DNA of 64,000 nt from an uncultured Christensenellaceae bacterium (GTDB taxonomy: Bacteria > Bacillota > Clostridia > Christensenellales > CAG-314), in contig CAJUCX010000001.1 of the NCBI GenBank assembly GCA_910585195.1, positions 248,001-312,000 of the forward strand, written 5' to 3'. The translations under genes and the position numbers were made by a program. Below are positions 45,949 to 56,800 of the stretch, one piece after another (within the stretch, counting starts at the first letter, position 1; each line of letters starts with the position of its first letter). The notes under the pieces were generated by a model. It was not told the origin of the DNA. It saw only the letters and a list, made by a program, of their open reading frames with translations, and made no database searches.

Positions 45949-46878
45949 TTATTTGTTTTTGACGAGCGCTCTCGCTTTGTCCGCTATGTCGGAAACGGTC
46001 ATATTGTATCTTGCTTTAAGCTGCGGAATTTTGCCTACTTCGCCGAACTCGTCGTTTATGCCTATGCAGTCGCATTTTACAGGGCATTCTTTTGCAAGTA
46101 CTTCCGTTACGGCGGAGTAAAGTCCGCCTATTACGTTGTGATTTTCCACCGTCAAAACGGCTTTGGTCTTTTTAGCGGAAGAAATTATTGCGTCTTTGTC
46201 TATCGGTTTGATTGTGTGTATGTTTATAACTTCTGCGGAAATTCCGTCTTGTTTCAAAATCTTTTGCGCGTCCAAAACGTCTGCGGTAGAAAGTCCCGAA
46301 ACAAAAATACTTACGTCTTTGCCGTCGCAAATTTTGTCCGCCTTAAAAAGATTGAACTTGTATTTAGGGCTTGTAAACACGTCGGGAGTTTCTTTGCGGA
46401 ACATTCTTATATAACAAGGCTTGTCGCACTTTACTATTTGCGGCAACGCTTGTTTGAGTTGCGCGTTGTCGACAGGCTCGAATATAACCATTTCCGGAAT
46501 ACTGCGCAATACGGCAATATCTTCGAAACTCATATGCGTGCCGCCGTTAAGTTCCGCAGCGATGCCGGGGTCTGTGCCTACAATCTTTACGTTTTGCATA
46601 CCGTAAGCGATTGAAACGGCAATCTGGTCGCAAATTCTGCGTGTGGCAAAAGGCGTAAAGGTCGTTATAAACGGAATATATCCATATGCGGAAAGTCCCG
46701 CCGCAACGCTCGCCATATTTTGCTCCGCAATGCCCACGTCAAACGCACGCGTAGGAAATACTTCTCTCAATTTAATTGTTCCGCTTGCTTTTGCAAGGTC
46801 GGCGTCAAGCAAACAAATTTTTTTGTTTTTTTGCATAAGGTTTTCAAGTTCCGTCGCAAAAACTTTTCTCATTTCCAT
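45949..46878 (-). CDS. Transketolase, C-terminal subunit
   Basis: The pyrimidine-binding and C-terminal half of a split transketolase, about 309 aa. It holds the cofactor-activating Glu region (FDVGIAEQNMASVAAGLSAYGY), LNGGTHMSFEDIAVLRSIPEM and the C-terminal domain (VLTVENHNVIGGLYSAVTEVL). It forms one enzyme with the upstream N-terminal subunit. I start at ATG 46876-46878 because AGGTGG lies 5 nt upstream. A GTG at 46887 is in frame but overlaps that site. Confidence 0.93.
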   Translation of the reverse strand: MEMRKVFATELENLMQKNKKICLLDADLAKASGTIKLREVFPTRAFDVGIAEQNMASVAAGLSAYGYIPFITTFTPFATRRICDQIAVSIAYGMQNVKIVGTDPGIAAELNGGTHMSFEDIAVLRSIPEMVIFEPVDNAQLKQALPQIVKCDKPCYIRMFRKETPDVFTSPKYKFNLFKADKICDGKDVSIFVSGLSTADVLDAQKILKQDGISAEVINIHTIKPIDKDAIISSAKKTKAVLTVENHNVIGGLYSAVTEVLAKECPVKCDCIGINDEFGEVGKIPQLKARYNMTVSDIADKARALVKNK

Positions 46879-46888
46879 ATCAGCCACC

Positions 46889-47692
46889 TCACATCAACTC
46901 TTTGAGAGCGTTTTCCAACTGCTCTGCGCTAAACGGCATACTGTGATTGCCCACGCCTGTTTCTTCTATAAATTTAACGCCCTTGCCCTTTACCGTGTCA
47001 AGAATAATGGCGGTAGGTTTGCCTTTGCATTTTTTAGCCTTGTCAATGGCGCCGTCTATTTCTTCGAGATTGTGTCCGTCTACTCTTATTGCGTTAAAGC
47101 CGAACGCCTTAAACTTCTTTTCGTAGTCTTCCATGTTGACTACGTTTTCCGTAAGGTCGTCAATCTGCATTTTGTTGTTGTCCACAAACAGCGTAAAGTT
47201 GTTTAATTTCATTTGCGTCGCAAGCATAACCGCTTCCCACACCTGACCTTCCTGACTTTCGCCGTCGCCTATTACGCAATAAATTCTTGCCTTGTCTTTT
47301 GCTATTTTAGAGCCGATTGCAAGCCCCACCGCGCAGGAAATGCCTTGTCCCAAAGAGCCGGTAGTCATATCTACGCCCGTAGTCAAATTCATATTGCAAT
47401 GGCTAGGCAGTTTTGTACCTATTTTGTTTAAGGTTTTAAGTTCTTCCTTAGGGAAATAACCGAAACTTGCAAGCGTAGCATACAATGCGGGACCTGCGTG
47501 CCCCTTTGACATAACCAACCTGTCGCGCCCTTTCATTTTAGGGTTGCTCGGGTCGACGCGCATATGCTTTGTATAAAGCACCGCAAGCGTATCGACAATA
47601 GACAGCGAGCCGCCGATATGCCCAACACCGATAGACGCAATGCACTCTAATGTGAGGCGTCTTATCTCTTTTGCTCTTTCAACACAATCCAT
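46889..47692 (-). CDS. Transketolase, N-terminal (TPP-binding) subunit
   Basis: The thiamine-diphosphate-binding half, 267 aa. The TPP motif GDGESQEGQVWEAV through FVDNNKMQ is complete, as are VGHIGGSLSIVDTL and MSKGHAGPALYATLA. The frame extends 22 codons further upstream, but GAGGAG lies 4 nt before ATG 47690-47692, which starts the family-typical MDCVERAKEIRR. Split transketolases are common in Clostridia and serve the non-oxidative pentose phosphate pathway. Confidence 0.94.
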   Translation of the reverse strand: MDCVERAKEIRRLTLECIASIGVGHIGGSLSIVDTLAVLYTKHMRVDPSNPKMKGRDRLVMSKGHAGPALYATLASFGYFPKEELKTLNKIGTKLPSHCNMNLTTGVDMTTGSLGQGISCAVGLAIGSKIAKDKARIYCVIGDGESQEGQVWEAVMLATQMKLNNFTLFVDNNKMQIDDLTENVVNMEDYEKKFKAFGFNAIRVDGHNLEEIDGAIDKAKKCKGKPTAIILDTVKGKGVKFIEETGVGNHSMPFSAEQLENALKELM

Positions 47693-47842
47693 AAACTCTC
47701 CTCGTAAAAATAACCGTCTGCAACTGCAAGATGTTTTGTTTAAGTGCAAAAACAACAAAAATAACTTGCGCCTGCAAACCGTTGCGCCGCCTGTAATTTT
47801 TCATAAAACCGACGCAAAAACAGTAAAATTTTAACCGCAATA

Positions 47843-47871
47843 AGTATAGCATAAAACAGCTTGCAAAACAA
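47843..47871 (-). promoter_or_regulatory. Promoter of the transketolase operon
   Basis: Minus strand TTGTTT (47866-47871), 17-nt spacer, TATACT (47843-47848). Confidence 0.5.
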
Positions 47872-47987
47872 CTTAAAACAACGCGTATAAAACAATTTGT
47901 TAAAATAAAACTTAACCAAAAAACCGTGTTATTTTGCAATAAATGCCATGCCGCTCGGCATAAAATCACTGTGCCGCATTTGCTTAC

Positions 47988-48024
47988 AAAAAACAACCTT
48001 TTTGCAATTTCGTGCAAAAAGGTT
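47988..48024 (-). terminator. Terminator of the ferritin-like gene
   Basis: Minus-strand stem AACCTTTTTGCA/TGCAAAAAGGTT, 6-nt loop, followed by GTTTTTTG. Confidence 0.8.
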
Positions 48025-48054
48025 GAAAGCAATATATATTTATTTGCATACAAT

Positions 48055-48567
48055 TTAGTTTTGCGGTTTGTCTTCCTGCAAATCTTCCAGCAGGTTTCTC
48101 ATAATGTCTGCGTGAAGTTCTTCGTCCAGGGCAATGCGCGCAAGCAGTTTTTGCAGGCTTTTGTTTGAAACCATTTGCGACGCGGTTTTGTAAGCGTACA
48201 TAGCGTCGATTTCGTCCTGCAAGTTGGTTTGCAGCATTTGCGCTATATTTTTGCAGTAGTTTACCCATCTGCCCGACCAATAAGCGCCGAAGTCGCAATA
48301 TACCGGGTCGCCGCCGAATTGCACTATTGCGTCGGCCAATAAATCCATATGATACATTTCTATTTTGCCGATGTCCGCAAAAATTTTGGCGATTTCCCGT
48401 GCAGTGCGGCCCGCAACAAAATGCTGATACATATACTGCAACACGGCAGTGGTTTCGCTTCTGCGCGAGCAATAAAGTTTTTTAAGCACCGCAACCGCTT
48501 GCGGGTTGTTTGCCGCGTTTTCTATTTGCGGATAAGGCAACGGATTTTTGACTTTTGGACTTTCCAT
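48055..48567 (-). CDS. Ferritin-like di-metal protein
   Basis: A 170-aa four-helix protein with the full set of di-iron ligands in order. These are Glu in SRRSETTAVLQYMYQ, ExxH in DIGKIEMYHMDLLAD, Glu in NLQDEIDAMYAYK and ExxH in IALDEELHADIMRNL. It belongs to the ferritin/rubrerythrin/manganese-catalase-like superfamily. The N-terminal NPLPYPQIENAANNP is reminiscent of spore-coat CotJC-type and manganese-catalase relatives, but the exact family is uncertain. I start at the ATG behind AAGGAG (48567); the longer frame to 48657 is not supported. Confidence 0.8.
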   Translation of the reverse strand: MESPKVKNPLPYPQIENAANNPQAVAVLKKLYCSRRSETTAVLQYMYQHFVAGRTAREIAKIFADIGKIEMYHMDLLADAIVQFGGDPVYCDFGAYWSGRWVNYCKNIAQMLQTNLQDEIDAMYAYKTASQMVSNKSLQKLLARIALDEELHADIMRNLLEDLQEDKPQN

Positions 48568-48768
48568 AAAAAACAACTCCTTGCATTTTTTGTGTATAGT
48601 ATGTAAAAAAAATGATTTTTGTGAGAAAGTCCTTGAAACAAAGAAACTAAATTGCAATAAGTCTTGTAACGCAGTTCAAAAAAATTCCCTGTTGCAAAAA
48701 CAAATGACTTACATTGTAAATGCAAATAAATAAATTTCTCTATGCGGAAATTTTTTGCAAAATGTTTT
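48568..48768. other. Divergent region upstream of the ferritin-like gene, no gene
   Basis: AT-rich with no credible frame; it presumably contains the ferritin-like gene's promoter, which I could not fix. Confidence 0.35.
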
Positions 48769-48797
48769 GCTTTCAAATAAGACGCTTATTTGAAAGC
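48769..48797. repeat. 13-bp perfect inverted repeat upstream of cysK
   Basis: GCTTTCAAATAAG, ACG, CTTATTTGAAAGC. It lies 70-100 nt upstream of the cysK promoter and could be an operator or a small hairpin. Downstream is AATTGC...GCAATTTTTTTT (48832-48860), which looks like a plus-strand terminator. Confidence 0.6.
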
Positions 48798-48868
48798 ATA
48801 ATTGCGCGGAGCGCTCCTAAATTCAAAAAGAATTGCGAAGCATAAGCAAGCAATTTTTTTGCTCCCCC

Positions 48869-48897
48869 TTGACAACGATTTTGCACAAGGTTATAAT
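48869..48897 (+). promoter_or_regulatory. cysK promoter
   Basis: Perfect consensus TTGACA (48869-48874), 17-nt spacer, TATAAT (48892-48897), about 70 nt ahead of the start codon. Confidence 0.88.
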
Positions 48898-48968
48898 TAT
48901 TAAATAAGAAAGTGATTTCCCTGTAATATAAGGGGTTCGCAAAATTTTTGATAAGGAGTAATATACTT

Positions 48969-49973
48969 ATGGACAAGGTAGCACAACAAAAACTCGACGC
49001 TTTGAAAAGCGTTGTAGGCAACACACCGCTTGCTAAAATCAATTTGAAGTATAAAGGCAAAGAAACTTGCGTTTATGCTAAACTCGAATACTTCAACTTT
49101 TCCGGCAGCATTAAAGACAGAATGGCATATCATATTCTCAAAACCGCTTATGAAAAGGGCGACATCAAACCGGGCGACGAAATAAGCGAAGCAACGAGCG
49201 GCAACACAGGCATTGCATTTTCTGCGCAAGGCGCATTCTTGGGTCATAAGGTCAATATATTTATGCCTAACTGGATGAGTATAGAAAGAGTAAATCTTAT
49301 GAAATCCTTGGGCGCAAACGTAATTTCCGTATCTCACGAACAAGGCGGCTTCAAAGGCTCTGTAGAAATGTCTAAAGACTACGCTGAAAAGAACGGCGCT
49401 TTCCGTCCGGGGCAGTTTGAAAACGAAGCAAACGTAATGGCTCACTATACCACCACCGGTCCTGAAATTTTGAGACAGATGAAAGAATTCGGCGTAACTC
49501 CGGACGCGTTTACCGCGGGCGTAGGTACGGGCGGCACGGTAATGGGCACGGGCACTTATCTCCAAAGCCAAGTACCGGGACTTAAAATTTACCCTATGGA
49601 ACCTGCAAGCTGTGCAACTATGGCTAAAAACGAAGTCGGCCCTCACCGTATCGCAGGCATCGGCGACGAATTTGTACCGCCAATCGTAAAACTCGACAAA
49701 CTCGACGACGTAATCCTTATCGACGACGGCGATGCAATCATAATGGCACAAAAGATTGCAAAAGTTTTGGGTATGGGCGTTGGTATTTCTTCGGGTGCAA
49801 ACTTGCTGTCTGCTCTTTACGTACAGGAACACTTCGGCAAGAAGAACGTTGCAACGGTATTCTCCGACGACAACAAGAAATATCTCTCTACCGACTACGC
49901 TAAGCAAGAACCTGTAAAACCTGGCTTTATGTCCAGCGACGTAGAACTCATCAGTTTCGAATCCGTAAAATAA
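48969..49973 (+). CDS. cysK: Cysteine synthase (O-acetylserine sulfhydrylase)
   Basis: A PLP enzyme making cysteine from O-acetylserine and sulfide, 334 aa. The PLP lysine is in NFSGSIKDRMAYHI, the substrate loop is EATSGNTGIAFSAQGA and the phosphate-binding loop is GVGTGGTVMGTGTYL. I start at ATG 48969 behind AAGGAG (10-nt spacer). An in-frame TTG at 48948 overlaps that ribosome binding site. A cystathionine beta-synthase-like activity cannot be excluded from sequence. Confidence 0.93.
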   Translation: MDKVAQQKLDALKSVVGNTPLAKINLKYKGKETCVYAKLEYFNFSGSIKDRMAYHILKTAYEKGDIKPGDEISEATSGNTGIAFSAQGAFLGHKVNIFMPNWMSIERVNLMKSLGANVISVSHEQGGFKGSVEMSKDYAEKNGAFRPGQFENEANVMAHYTTTGPEILRQMKEFGVTPDAFTAGVGTGGTVMGTGTYLQSQVPGLKIYPMEPASCATMAKNEVGPHRIAGIGDEFVPPIVKLDKLDDVILIDDGDAIIMAQKIAKVLGMGVGISSGANLLSALYVQEHFGKKNVATVFSDDNKKYLSTDYAKQEPVKPGFMSSDVELISFESVK

Positions 49974-49993
49974 TTAAAAACAAATTAAACTAT

Positions 49994-50025
49994 AAAAAAC
50001 GCTTTCCGTACGGAAAGCGTTTTTT
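49994..50025 (+). terminator. Terminator of cysK
   Basis: A 32-bp perfect palindrome centred on CGTACG, with flanking A6 and T6 runs. Confidence 0.88.
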
Positions 50026-50335
50026 GTTGTACTTATGATACAAAACAACTTGTTTTTATATGCGCCAAAACCGCATATACCGTATCGTCAAATCAAAGTA
50101 ATATTTCTCTTGCAATGGCACAAGCCGTATCGCGCAACAAATGCAATCTTGCGGTTGCAAGCAACCTTTAAGTTTGCAACAGAAAATTTTTTAATTTGCG
50201 GTATTTACAAACTTTTTTTAAGTGATATAATTATATTAACAACAAAATGATTTGAATATAAATATAACCGACGGTTGCAACTGCATTTAAGACCGTTTAA
50301 GTGTAACTTATTCAATCGGCAGACGGAGGTAAGCA

Positions 50336-50974
50336 ATGAGATTTGACGATACTGTAATAACTATCAGCAGAGAGTACGGAAGCGGCGGCAGAATAATAGG
50401 TAAAAAACTTGCCGAAAAACTCGGCATAGATTTTTATGACCACGAACTTATAACAATGGCGGCAGAACAAACGGGTATGAGCGAAGAGTTTTTGAAAAAC
50501 ACCGAAGAACGCGCAAACCACTCTATAAGGTTTTCTCTTTCTTACTTGGGCAATCTCAGTTACACTATGCCGTTAAACGACAAAGTTTTTATCGCGCAAT
50601 CGCAAATTATACGCAGCCTTGCGGACAAAGGTCCTTGCGTTGTGGTAGGCCGCTGCGCGGATTATATCTTGAAAGAACACAAACACTGCATAAACGTGTT
50701 TATACACGCAGACATCGACTACCGTCTTTACAGAGCGATAAAACACTATAACTTCCCCGAGCAAAAAACGACGGAAAAAACAAAAGAGTTGATTTACAAA
50801 ATAGACAAACAGCGTGAAACTTACTACAACTATTACACCGACCAATCGTGGGGCAGAGCGGACAATTATCACATTTGTTTGGACAGTAGCCAACTGCACA
50901 TAGACGGCACCGTAGACGTGCTTAAAAAATACGTGGAAGAGTTTGAACTGAAACAAGACTGCGCCAACGAATAA
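50336..50974 (+). CDS. Cytidylate kinase-like family protein
   Basis: A 212-aa P-loop protein of the cytidylate_kin2 family. The nucleotide-binding start is ITISREYGSGGRIIGKKLAEKLG (residues 8-30). GRCADYILK and NVFIHADIDYRLYRAI follow, then the lid region DKQRETYYNYYTDQSWGRADNYHICLDSS. The family is common in Clostridia and distinct from true Cmk; its substrate is not established. A GACGGAGGTAAGC ribosome binding site precedes the ATG. Confidence 0.88.
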   Translation: MRFDDTVITISREYGSGGRIIGKKLAEKLGIDFYDHELITMAAEQTGMSEEFLKNTEERANHSIRFSLSYLGNLSYTMPLNDKVFIAQSQIIRSLADKGPCVVVGRCADYILKEHKHCINVFIHADIDYRLYRAIKHYNFPEQKTTEKTKELIYKIDKQRETYYNYYTDQSWGRADNYHICLDSSQLHIDGTVDVLKKYVEEFELKQDCANE

Positions 50975-50986
50975 ACAAAGCAAAAT

Positions 50987-51016
50987 AAAAAAGCAGGCAA
51001 ATGCCTGCTTTTTTTA
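50987..51016. terminator. Bidirectional terminator between the kinase-like gene and leuS
   Basis: Stem AAGCAGGCA/TGCCTGCTT with A-rich left and T-rich right flanks. Confidence 0.82.
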
Positions 51017-51027
51017 TTTAAGCGTTT

Positions 51028-53457
51028 TCAGCATACTATAATATTAACCAATCTGTTTGGTATTACGATGACTTTTTTGACCTGTTTGCCTTCCGTAAAC
51101 GGTTTTACTCTTTCGTCGTTTAACGCCAAGTTTTCTATCTGCTTGTTATCCATACCGTTTGCGATAACAAGTTTTGCGCGTATCTTTGCATTTACCTGTA
51201 CGACGATTTCCACTTCGTCTTTGACAAGCGCCTTTTCGTTTACCTTAGGGAATTTTTGATTGAACACCGAATATTCGTTTCCGGTAAGTTCCCAAAGTTC
51301 TTCCGCAAAATGCGGCGCAAGCGGCGCCATAAGTTTGATGAGGTCCAAACAAACTTCTTTGTAAAGTTTGGCGTTTATCTCTTTGCCGTCGGCGTACTTA
51401 GACAACGCGTTTGTAAGTTCCATCATTCTTGCTATCGCGGTGTTGAAACTGAAAGTGCCGTAATTGTCGGTAACGTTTTTTATGGCAAAGTTGCGGATAA
51501 AATCGAGTTCTTTTTCATCACTGCCCATATCGGTTTTGCCGCCCTTAAAATCGTTTGCTTTAAGCACGATGCGCTCTACCCTTTCCATCCATTTTGCAAT
51601 GGCTTTTATGCCGTCGTCGCTCCACGGGCCGCCCTCTATATAGTTAAAGCCAAAGCCCAGATACATACGGAATACGTCGCTGCCGTATACCGCAATATAG
51701 TCGTCGGGGCTTACGGTGTTGCCGCGCGACTTACTCATCTTGTTGCCGTCGGCACCTAAAATCGTCCCTTGATGAACCAACGAAGTAAACGGCTCGTCAA
51801 AGTTTAAGTAACCCATGTCTCTAAGCGCTTTTGTAAAGAACCTTGCATAAAGCAAGTGCATACAAGCGTGCTCTGCGCCGCCGATGTATTTATCCACAGG
51901 CAGCATTTTGTTTATCCAATCTTTGTTGAACGCTTCTTTATCGTTTTTGCTGTCGGGGTATCTCAAAAAGTACCAACTGCTGCAAACGAAAGTATCCAAG
52001 GTGTCGGGGTCGCGCATAGCGTCGCCGCCGCACTTAGGACATTTTGTATGCATAAAACCGTCGTGCTTTGCAAGCGGACTTGTTCCGTCAGGCGTAAAGT
52101 TTACGTCGTAAGGAAGTTCCACCGGCAACTGCTCCTCAGGCACGGCAACGGTGCCGCAATGCGGACAATGCACCACAGGTATAGGCGCGCCCCAATATCT
52201 TTGACGGGACACAAGCCAGTCGCGCAGACGGTAGTTTGTTTTAAGTTCTCCCTTGCCGACCTTTGCCAAATCTTCTATAATTTTTATCTTTGCTTCTTCC
52301 GTAGTAAGTCCGTCGTATTTGCCGGAGTTTACCAAAATGCCGTACTCGCAGAAAGGCAGTTCGTCATTGCCGTTTTTGCCCTTTATAACTCGCGTGATAG
52401 GCAAGCCGAATTTTTTTGCAAACGCAAAGTCTCTTTCGTCGTGGCTAGGCACGCCCATAACCGCGCCCGTGCCGTAAGAATACAAAACGTAGTCTGCAAT
52501 CCAGATAGGCACTTGCTTGTCGTTTATAGGGTTGACGGCATAAGCGCCGGTCCATACGCCCGACTTTTCTTTAGAGGTGGAAAGTCTTTCTATCTCGTTG
52601 CTCTTTGCGACGTCCGCAATATATTTTTCTACAACTTTTTTCTGTTCTTTGGTGGTAATTTCCGCAACCAAAGGATGCTCAGGCGCAAGCACGACGTAAC
52701 TTACGCCGTTTAGCGTATCCGCCCTTGTGGTAAACGCGCGGAAACTCTTGCCGTGCCCTGCAATTTCAAACTCTATCTCTCCGCCGGTGGACTTGCCAAT
52801 CCAGTTTTTTTGCATAAGTTTTGTCTTTTCGGGCCAGTCGAGTTTGTCGAGGTCTTGCAACAATTCTTCCGCATAGTCGGTAATTTTGAAAAACCACTGC
52901 GTAAGGTTTTTGCGTACTACTTCCGTACCGCAGCGTTCGCACGCGCCTTCCTGCACCTGCTCGTTGGCAAGCACGGTGTTGCACGACGGACACCAGTTTA
53001 CGGGCGCCTCTTTGCGGTAAGCCAAACCGTGTTTGAACAACTGGACGAAAATCCATTGCGTCCATTTATAATAGTCGGGCATACAGGTTTTTACTTCGCT
53101 GTCCCAATCGAACATTGCGCCCATATTGCGCAGTTGCTCTTCCATAATGGAAATGTTTTTAAGCGTGCTGTCTTTTGGGTGAATGCCCGTCTTTATTGCA
53201 TAGTTTTCCGCAGGCAGACCAAAGGCGTCAAAGCCCATCGGCTGATAAACGTTGTAACCCTGCATACGCAAAAATCTTGCATAACTGTCGGAAAGCCCGA
53301 AGTTATACCAGTGCCCTACGTGCAGTTTTGCACCGCTAGGGTAAGAAAACATCTCCAAGACGTATTTTTTGTCTTTAAGGTTGTTTTTGTCAAACTTATA
53401 GAGATTTGTTTCGTCCCATTTTTTGCGCCACTTTTTTTCGATTTCCAAATTATTCAT
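51028..53457 (-). CDS. leuS: Leucyl-tRNA synthetase
   Basis: Charges tRNA-Leu, 809 aa, bacterial type. The class I signature is [16 protein letters not shown] near residue 40. The zinc module ([13 protein letters not shown], then CERCGTEV), the CP1 editing domain (about 220-410) and [16 protein letters not shown] (about residue 575) follow. The C-terminal domain is complete. It has a consensus promoter and a leader of about 35 nt, too short for a T-box. Confidence 0.98.
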   Translation of the reverse strand: MNNLEIEKKWRKKWDETNLYKFDKNNLKDKKYVLEMFSYPSGAKLHVGHWYNFGLSDSYARFLRMQGYNVYQPMGFDAFGLPAENYAIKTGIHPKDSTLKNISIMEEQLRNMGAMFDWDSEVKTCMPDYYKWTQWIFVQLFKHGLAYRKEAPVNWCPSCNTVLANEQVQEGACERCGTEVVRKNLTQWFFKITDYAEELLQDLDKLDWPEKTKLMQKNWIGKSTGGEIEFEIAGHGKSFRAFTTRADTLNGVSYVVLAPEHPLVAEITTKEQKKVVEKYIADVAKSNEIERLSTSKEKSGVWTGAYAVNPINDKQVPIWIADYVLYSYGTGAVMGVPSHDERDFAFAKKFGLPITRVIKGKNGNDELPFCEYGILVNSGKYDGLTTEEAKIKIIEDLAKVGKGELKTNYRLRDWLVSRQRYWGAPIPVVHCPHCGTVAVPEEQLPVELPYDVNFTPDGTSPLAKHDGFMHTKCPKCGGDAMRDPDTLDTFVCSSWYFLRYPDSKNDKEAFNKDWINKMLPVDKYIGGAEHACMHLLYARFFTKALRDMGYLNFDEPFTSLVHQGTILGADGNKMSKSRGNTVSPDDYIAVYGSDVFRMYLGFGFNYIEGGPWSDDGIKAIAKWMERVERIVLKANDFKGGKTDMGSDEKELDFIRNFAIKNVTDNYGTFSFNTAIARMMELTNALSKYADGKEINAKLYKEVCLDLIKLMAPLAPHFAEELWELTGNEYSVFNQKFPKVNEKALVKDEVEIVVQVNAKIRAKLVIANGMDNKQIENLALNDERVKPFTEGKQVKKVIVIPNRLVNIIVC

Positions 53458-53499
53458 ATCGTTTATCCTTAAATTTTGATAATCTATAAACTAAAAATT

Positions 53500-53528
53500 A
53501 TGATACCGCAACACAGCGTAAAAGTCAA
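53500..53528 (-). promoter_or_regulatory. leuS promoter
   Basis: Minus strand TTGACT (53523-53528), 17-nt spacer, TATCAT (53500-53505). Confidence 0.65.
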
Positions 53529-53589
53529 CTTAAACGAAGATAACTCGATAATACCACCGTCGTTTGTCCGTCTGCGCTTTTTACAAAAA

Positions 53590-53665
53590 TAATCTCAACC
53601 AGACAATAGACTGTACGAATTGCAAAAAAACAACCTCAACCGGACTATTGTCGGGTTGAGGTTGT
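53590..53665 (-). terminator. Terminator of the M60 protease gene with a repeated arm
   Basis: Minus-strand stem ACAACCTCAACC/GGTTGAGGTTGT (53630-53665) is followed by TTTTTTTGC. A third segment (53590-53608) repeats the 3' arm and could pair with the 5' arm over 17 of 19 positions. Confidence 0.82.
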
Positions 53666-53847
53666 AAAACACCATTATTTTATATCTGCTTTGTTTTACA
53701 AAATAAACTTATATATCAACAAACTAAAAAGTTAAACCTTGTAAACAAAACAATTTTTTACGCTTCGCAGACCAAAATCTTTTCATCGCAAACAAAACAA
53801 TTCTATTTGCAAAAGAAACAAATTTTCAATTATGCGTAAACATTTTG

Positions 53848-56800
53848 TCAACTCTCCGCTTCCCAAAGCGCGATGGAATCTATATTTGCGTTGCCGACGC
53901 ATTTTATATTTACGCTGTGCTTGCCTTCGCTCAACCGTGCGGAAACAAACACAACTGCCGTACCTTCTTTGTCGGACTTTAAGCTGACTGTTTCTACCGC
54001 GACGCCGTCAATGCTTATTTCAAGTTGTCCCGCATTTGCGTATTTGTAAGAATTTATCACGAAATAAGTGCCGGTAAACTCGAAGTTTACGTTTGCGCCG
54101 TTGCCGCCGCTGTAAACGTGGCCGAACGTGCAAAGCTTGTTTTCCAACTTCCAGTTGCCCCAGTACTTAAACGTATCTACGTCGGGAGAATACAACCTGC
54201 CGGTGCCCTCTACCGACATTGAAAACCGAGCTTCCGCAAACGCCGCCCATCTATTGACTGTGCTGTTGTTCATTTCCGTAATGACTATCTTATAATATCT
54301 TACATTACAGGTATCGAAAGTTACAGACACGTTTCTGCCTGTAGGCGTCAAATTTTCGTAAGTGTCTATAAGGCTTAAATCGTCTTGATTAGTACCGGCA
54401 TAAAGGCTGAAACTTACGGGAACGAAATCTCTGCCTTGATTGAAACCGTAAAAAGTAAACATATTGGCTTTAATTTCCTGCCCAATGTCTACCAATGCTT
54501 CAAACGGCGCTTCGCTTAACGGCTTTGAGCCTACTACCGAAGTCGACATATTTCCGTCGAAGCCGTTTGACAAATCGCGACCCTCGGCACACTCTCCGCC
54601 GCTGACGACGGTTGTTTTGTTTTGTACATCGGCATAAACTTCATTGTAAGTAAAGGCGTATTTTTTAGGATAATAGTCAGGCGTTACGAATTTTTCATCG
54701 TGTATTTCATAAGTGCTGCGGTAGCCGTTTACGTAAGATACGGAAACCGTTTCCTGAGCATTGTTTGCTTCTTCTTCGGTAACTTCATTACCGTTTGCGT
54801 CTATGTAATGCGTATTGCCGTCGCCGTCTACTTGTATGGTAAATTGCGGAGCGACAAACTGTCCCCAGCCTATGCCTATAAACGCGCTGTCATAGTCTAC
54901 AAGCAGCACTTCTTTGACATAAAGCCAAGTGCTCTCGGTAAACTCCAAATCTTTGTATGCGTTAGGGTCTTTTAAGTCAAACCCGTTTGCATGCGTGTTG
55001 TGGTTGCGCACGGCCGCAAGTTCATAATTTTTGCCTCCGTCGGTAGAAATATACAGCGCGGCGGAATGTCTGCCCCTCAACGCTATGCGGTATTTGCCCG
55101 CCTGCGGAACGCGTATTTTGCCGTAAACTTCCATAACGGACTTTGTGCCTGCCTCCAACCCCGTAGTTGCGCCGTTTGGCACCCAAATGTCGAAGTTGGT
55201 GTTTTGCGTAGGATTTTTGCTGTCCATTTCCGTCTTGCTTTCGTGCCCTGCATAATTGGTTTCGTATGCTTCTTGTGCGGTTGCAGGAAGTTTATCTTGG
55301 CTGTAAGTATAAATGGTTCTTGTCAAAACAGACTTGTTCATTTCGTGGTCTTGTCTGAACTGCAAAACCAAATCCACGTCGTCAACCGTAAATGCACCGT
55401 CGTCTTTTGTGATTTCCAACGTAACGCGTATTTCACCCGATTTTAATTGTTTTTTGTCCGGACGGTAAATATAGACGTTTTCTACTTCCTTATTGTTTTC
55501 GTCTTTGTATTTTGCTATCCTGCCATATTGAGGATTGGTTATGTTTTTAATTTTGTAACTGAAACCGTCAGGCAAAACGATTGTGCCGTGATTGTGAGTG
55601 CCGTCGTCGTTGGAAACGTATTTTCTGAAATCGACGATAAAGTCTTCTCCCGCTTTTATGGCGTAAGGCTGTGCGGTCTGTATGTAGGTTTTTTCATAAC
55701 TCTCCGCACCCTTAGTCATAATGCTTCTGCCCGTTTGATAAATGCTTGCTACAGGCACAAACATAGGTTTGTCTTTGTCTATCGCGGCATTTATGCCCGA
55801 GTGCAAAATATCGTTAAAGAAATATGACATATCATTGCCTGTTACCACAGACCACGCATTGTAATAAGCGTTAAAACTCTGTCCTCCGCGTTTTTGCGCC
55901 GCGGCGATAAACAAATCCTGCCCGAAGTTGTGCAGCAGCGTAGAGTAAGCGTCAAGTCCTGCGTTTGCGCTTGCATGCGCAAGCGTTTGTCTGAGCGACC
56001 AACTAGGGTTGGTATATCTGTCCCAACCTACCGCCCAGTTGCCTTCATTGCCGTTGCCCAGCGCTCTGTTTGCGGAAATGTTTGTAAACAAACTGTAAGA
56101 CACGAGACTTACCGCATTGTTTGAAACTTCGCCCGCGGCAGGAAGTCCCCAACCGTTTTGGAAGTGGTGGTTAAGCTCGTGCATATTGCCCCACAAGCCG
56201 TCGTAACCGCGATTGACCATTGCATCGTAATCCAACGCGTTGCTCATATATCCCGGAGGCGCGTTTACTACGTTTTGCCCTACAAAAGCAACCAGTCCGC
56301 CCGCCGCAACAAACGGCTCGTACAAATAAACTATACCTGTACCTGCCGACGAACCCGTAGGGATTTGAGTAGACACGCTCATTACCTTTTGCCAGTAAAT
56401 GCTTGCGTCATACAAATTTTCGTAAGTTAAGGCCTTGCCGTCAACTTTTGTTGCGTACTTCTTTCCGCCGGAAATTCTTACGCCCCTGTCCCAAACTTCC
56501 ATATCGAAATACGGTGTGGTAGTTGCGGCATTCTTTTCAAATTCTTCTTCAGTCGTATAACCCAAAATATAATGCTCGTATGCCACTGCGCCGGAAATCG
56601 TCGCGGTAAACTTTACCCTTGACGACGGCTTTAAGTAAATAGGCCCGCCGAGGAAAGAACCGACGTAAGCCGTGTAAACACCGTCTTTGAGAGTTGCGGT
56701 ATTTTTGTTGACTGCCATCGAATTGAGTATAACGGGCATACGGCTGAAGTCGCCCCTTGCTGACCAGATATTGTTGCTTTTGCCGTTTGGGAAAGCCTGA

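Noticed and set aside
53458..53847. T-box leader for leuS
   Set aside because: A consensus promoter lies about 45 nt before leuS, leaving no room. GGTGGTATTATCGAG upstream only weakly resembles a T-box and is not within the predicted transcript.
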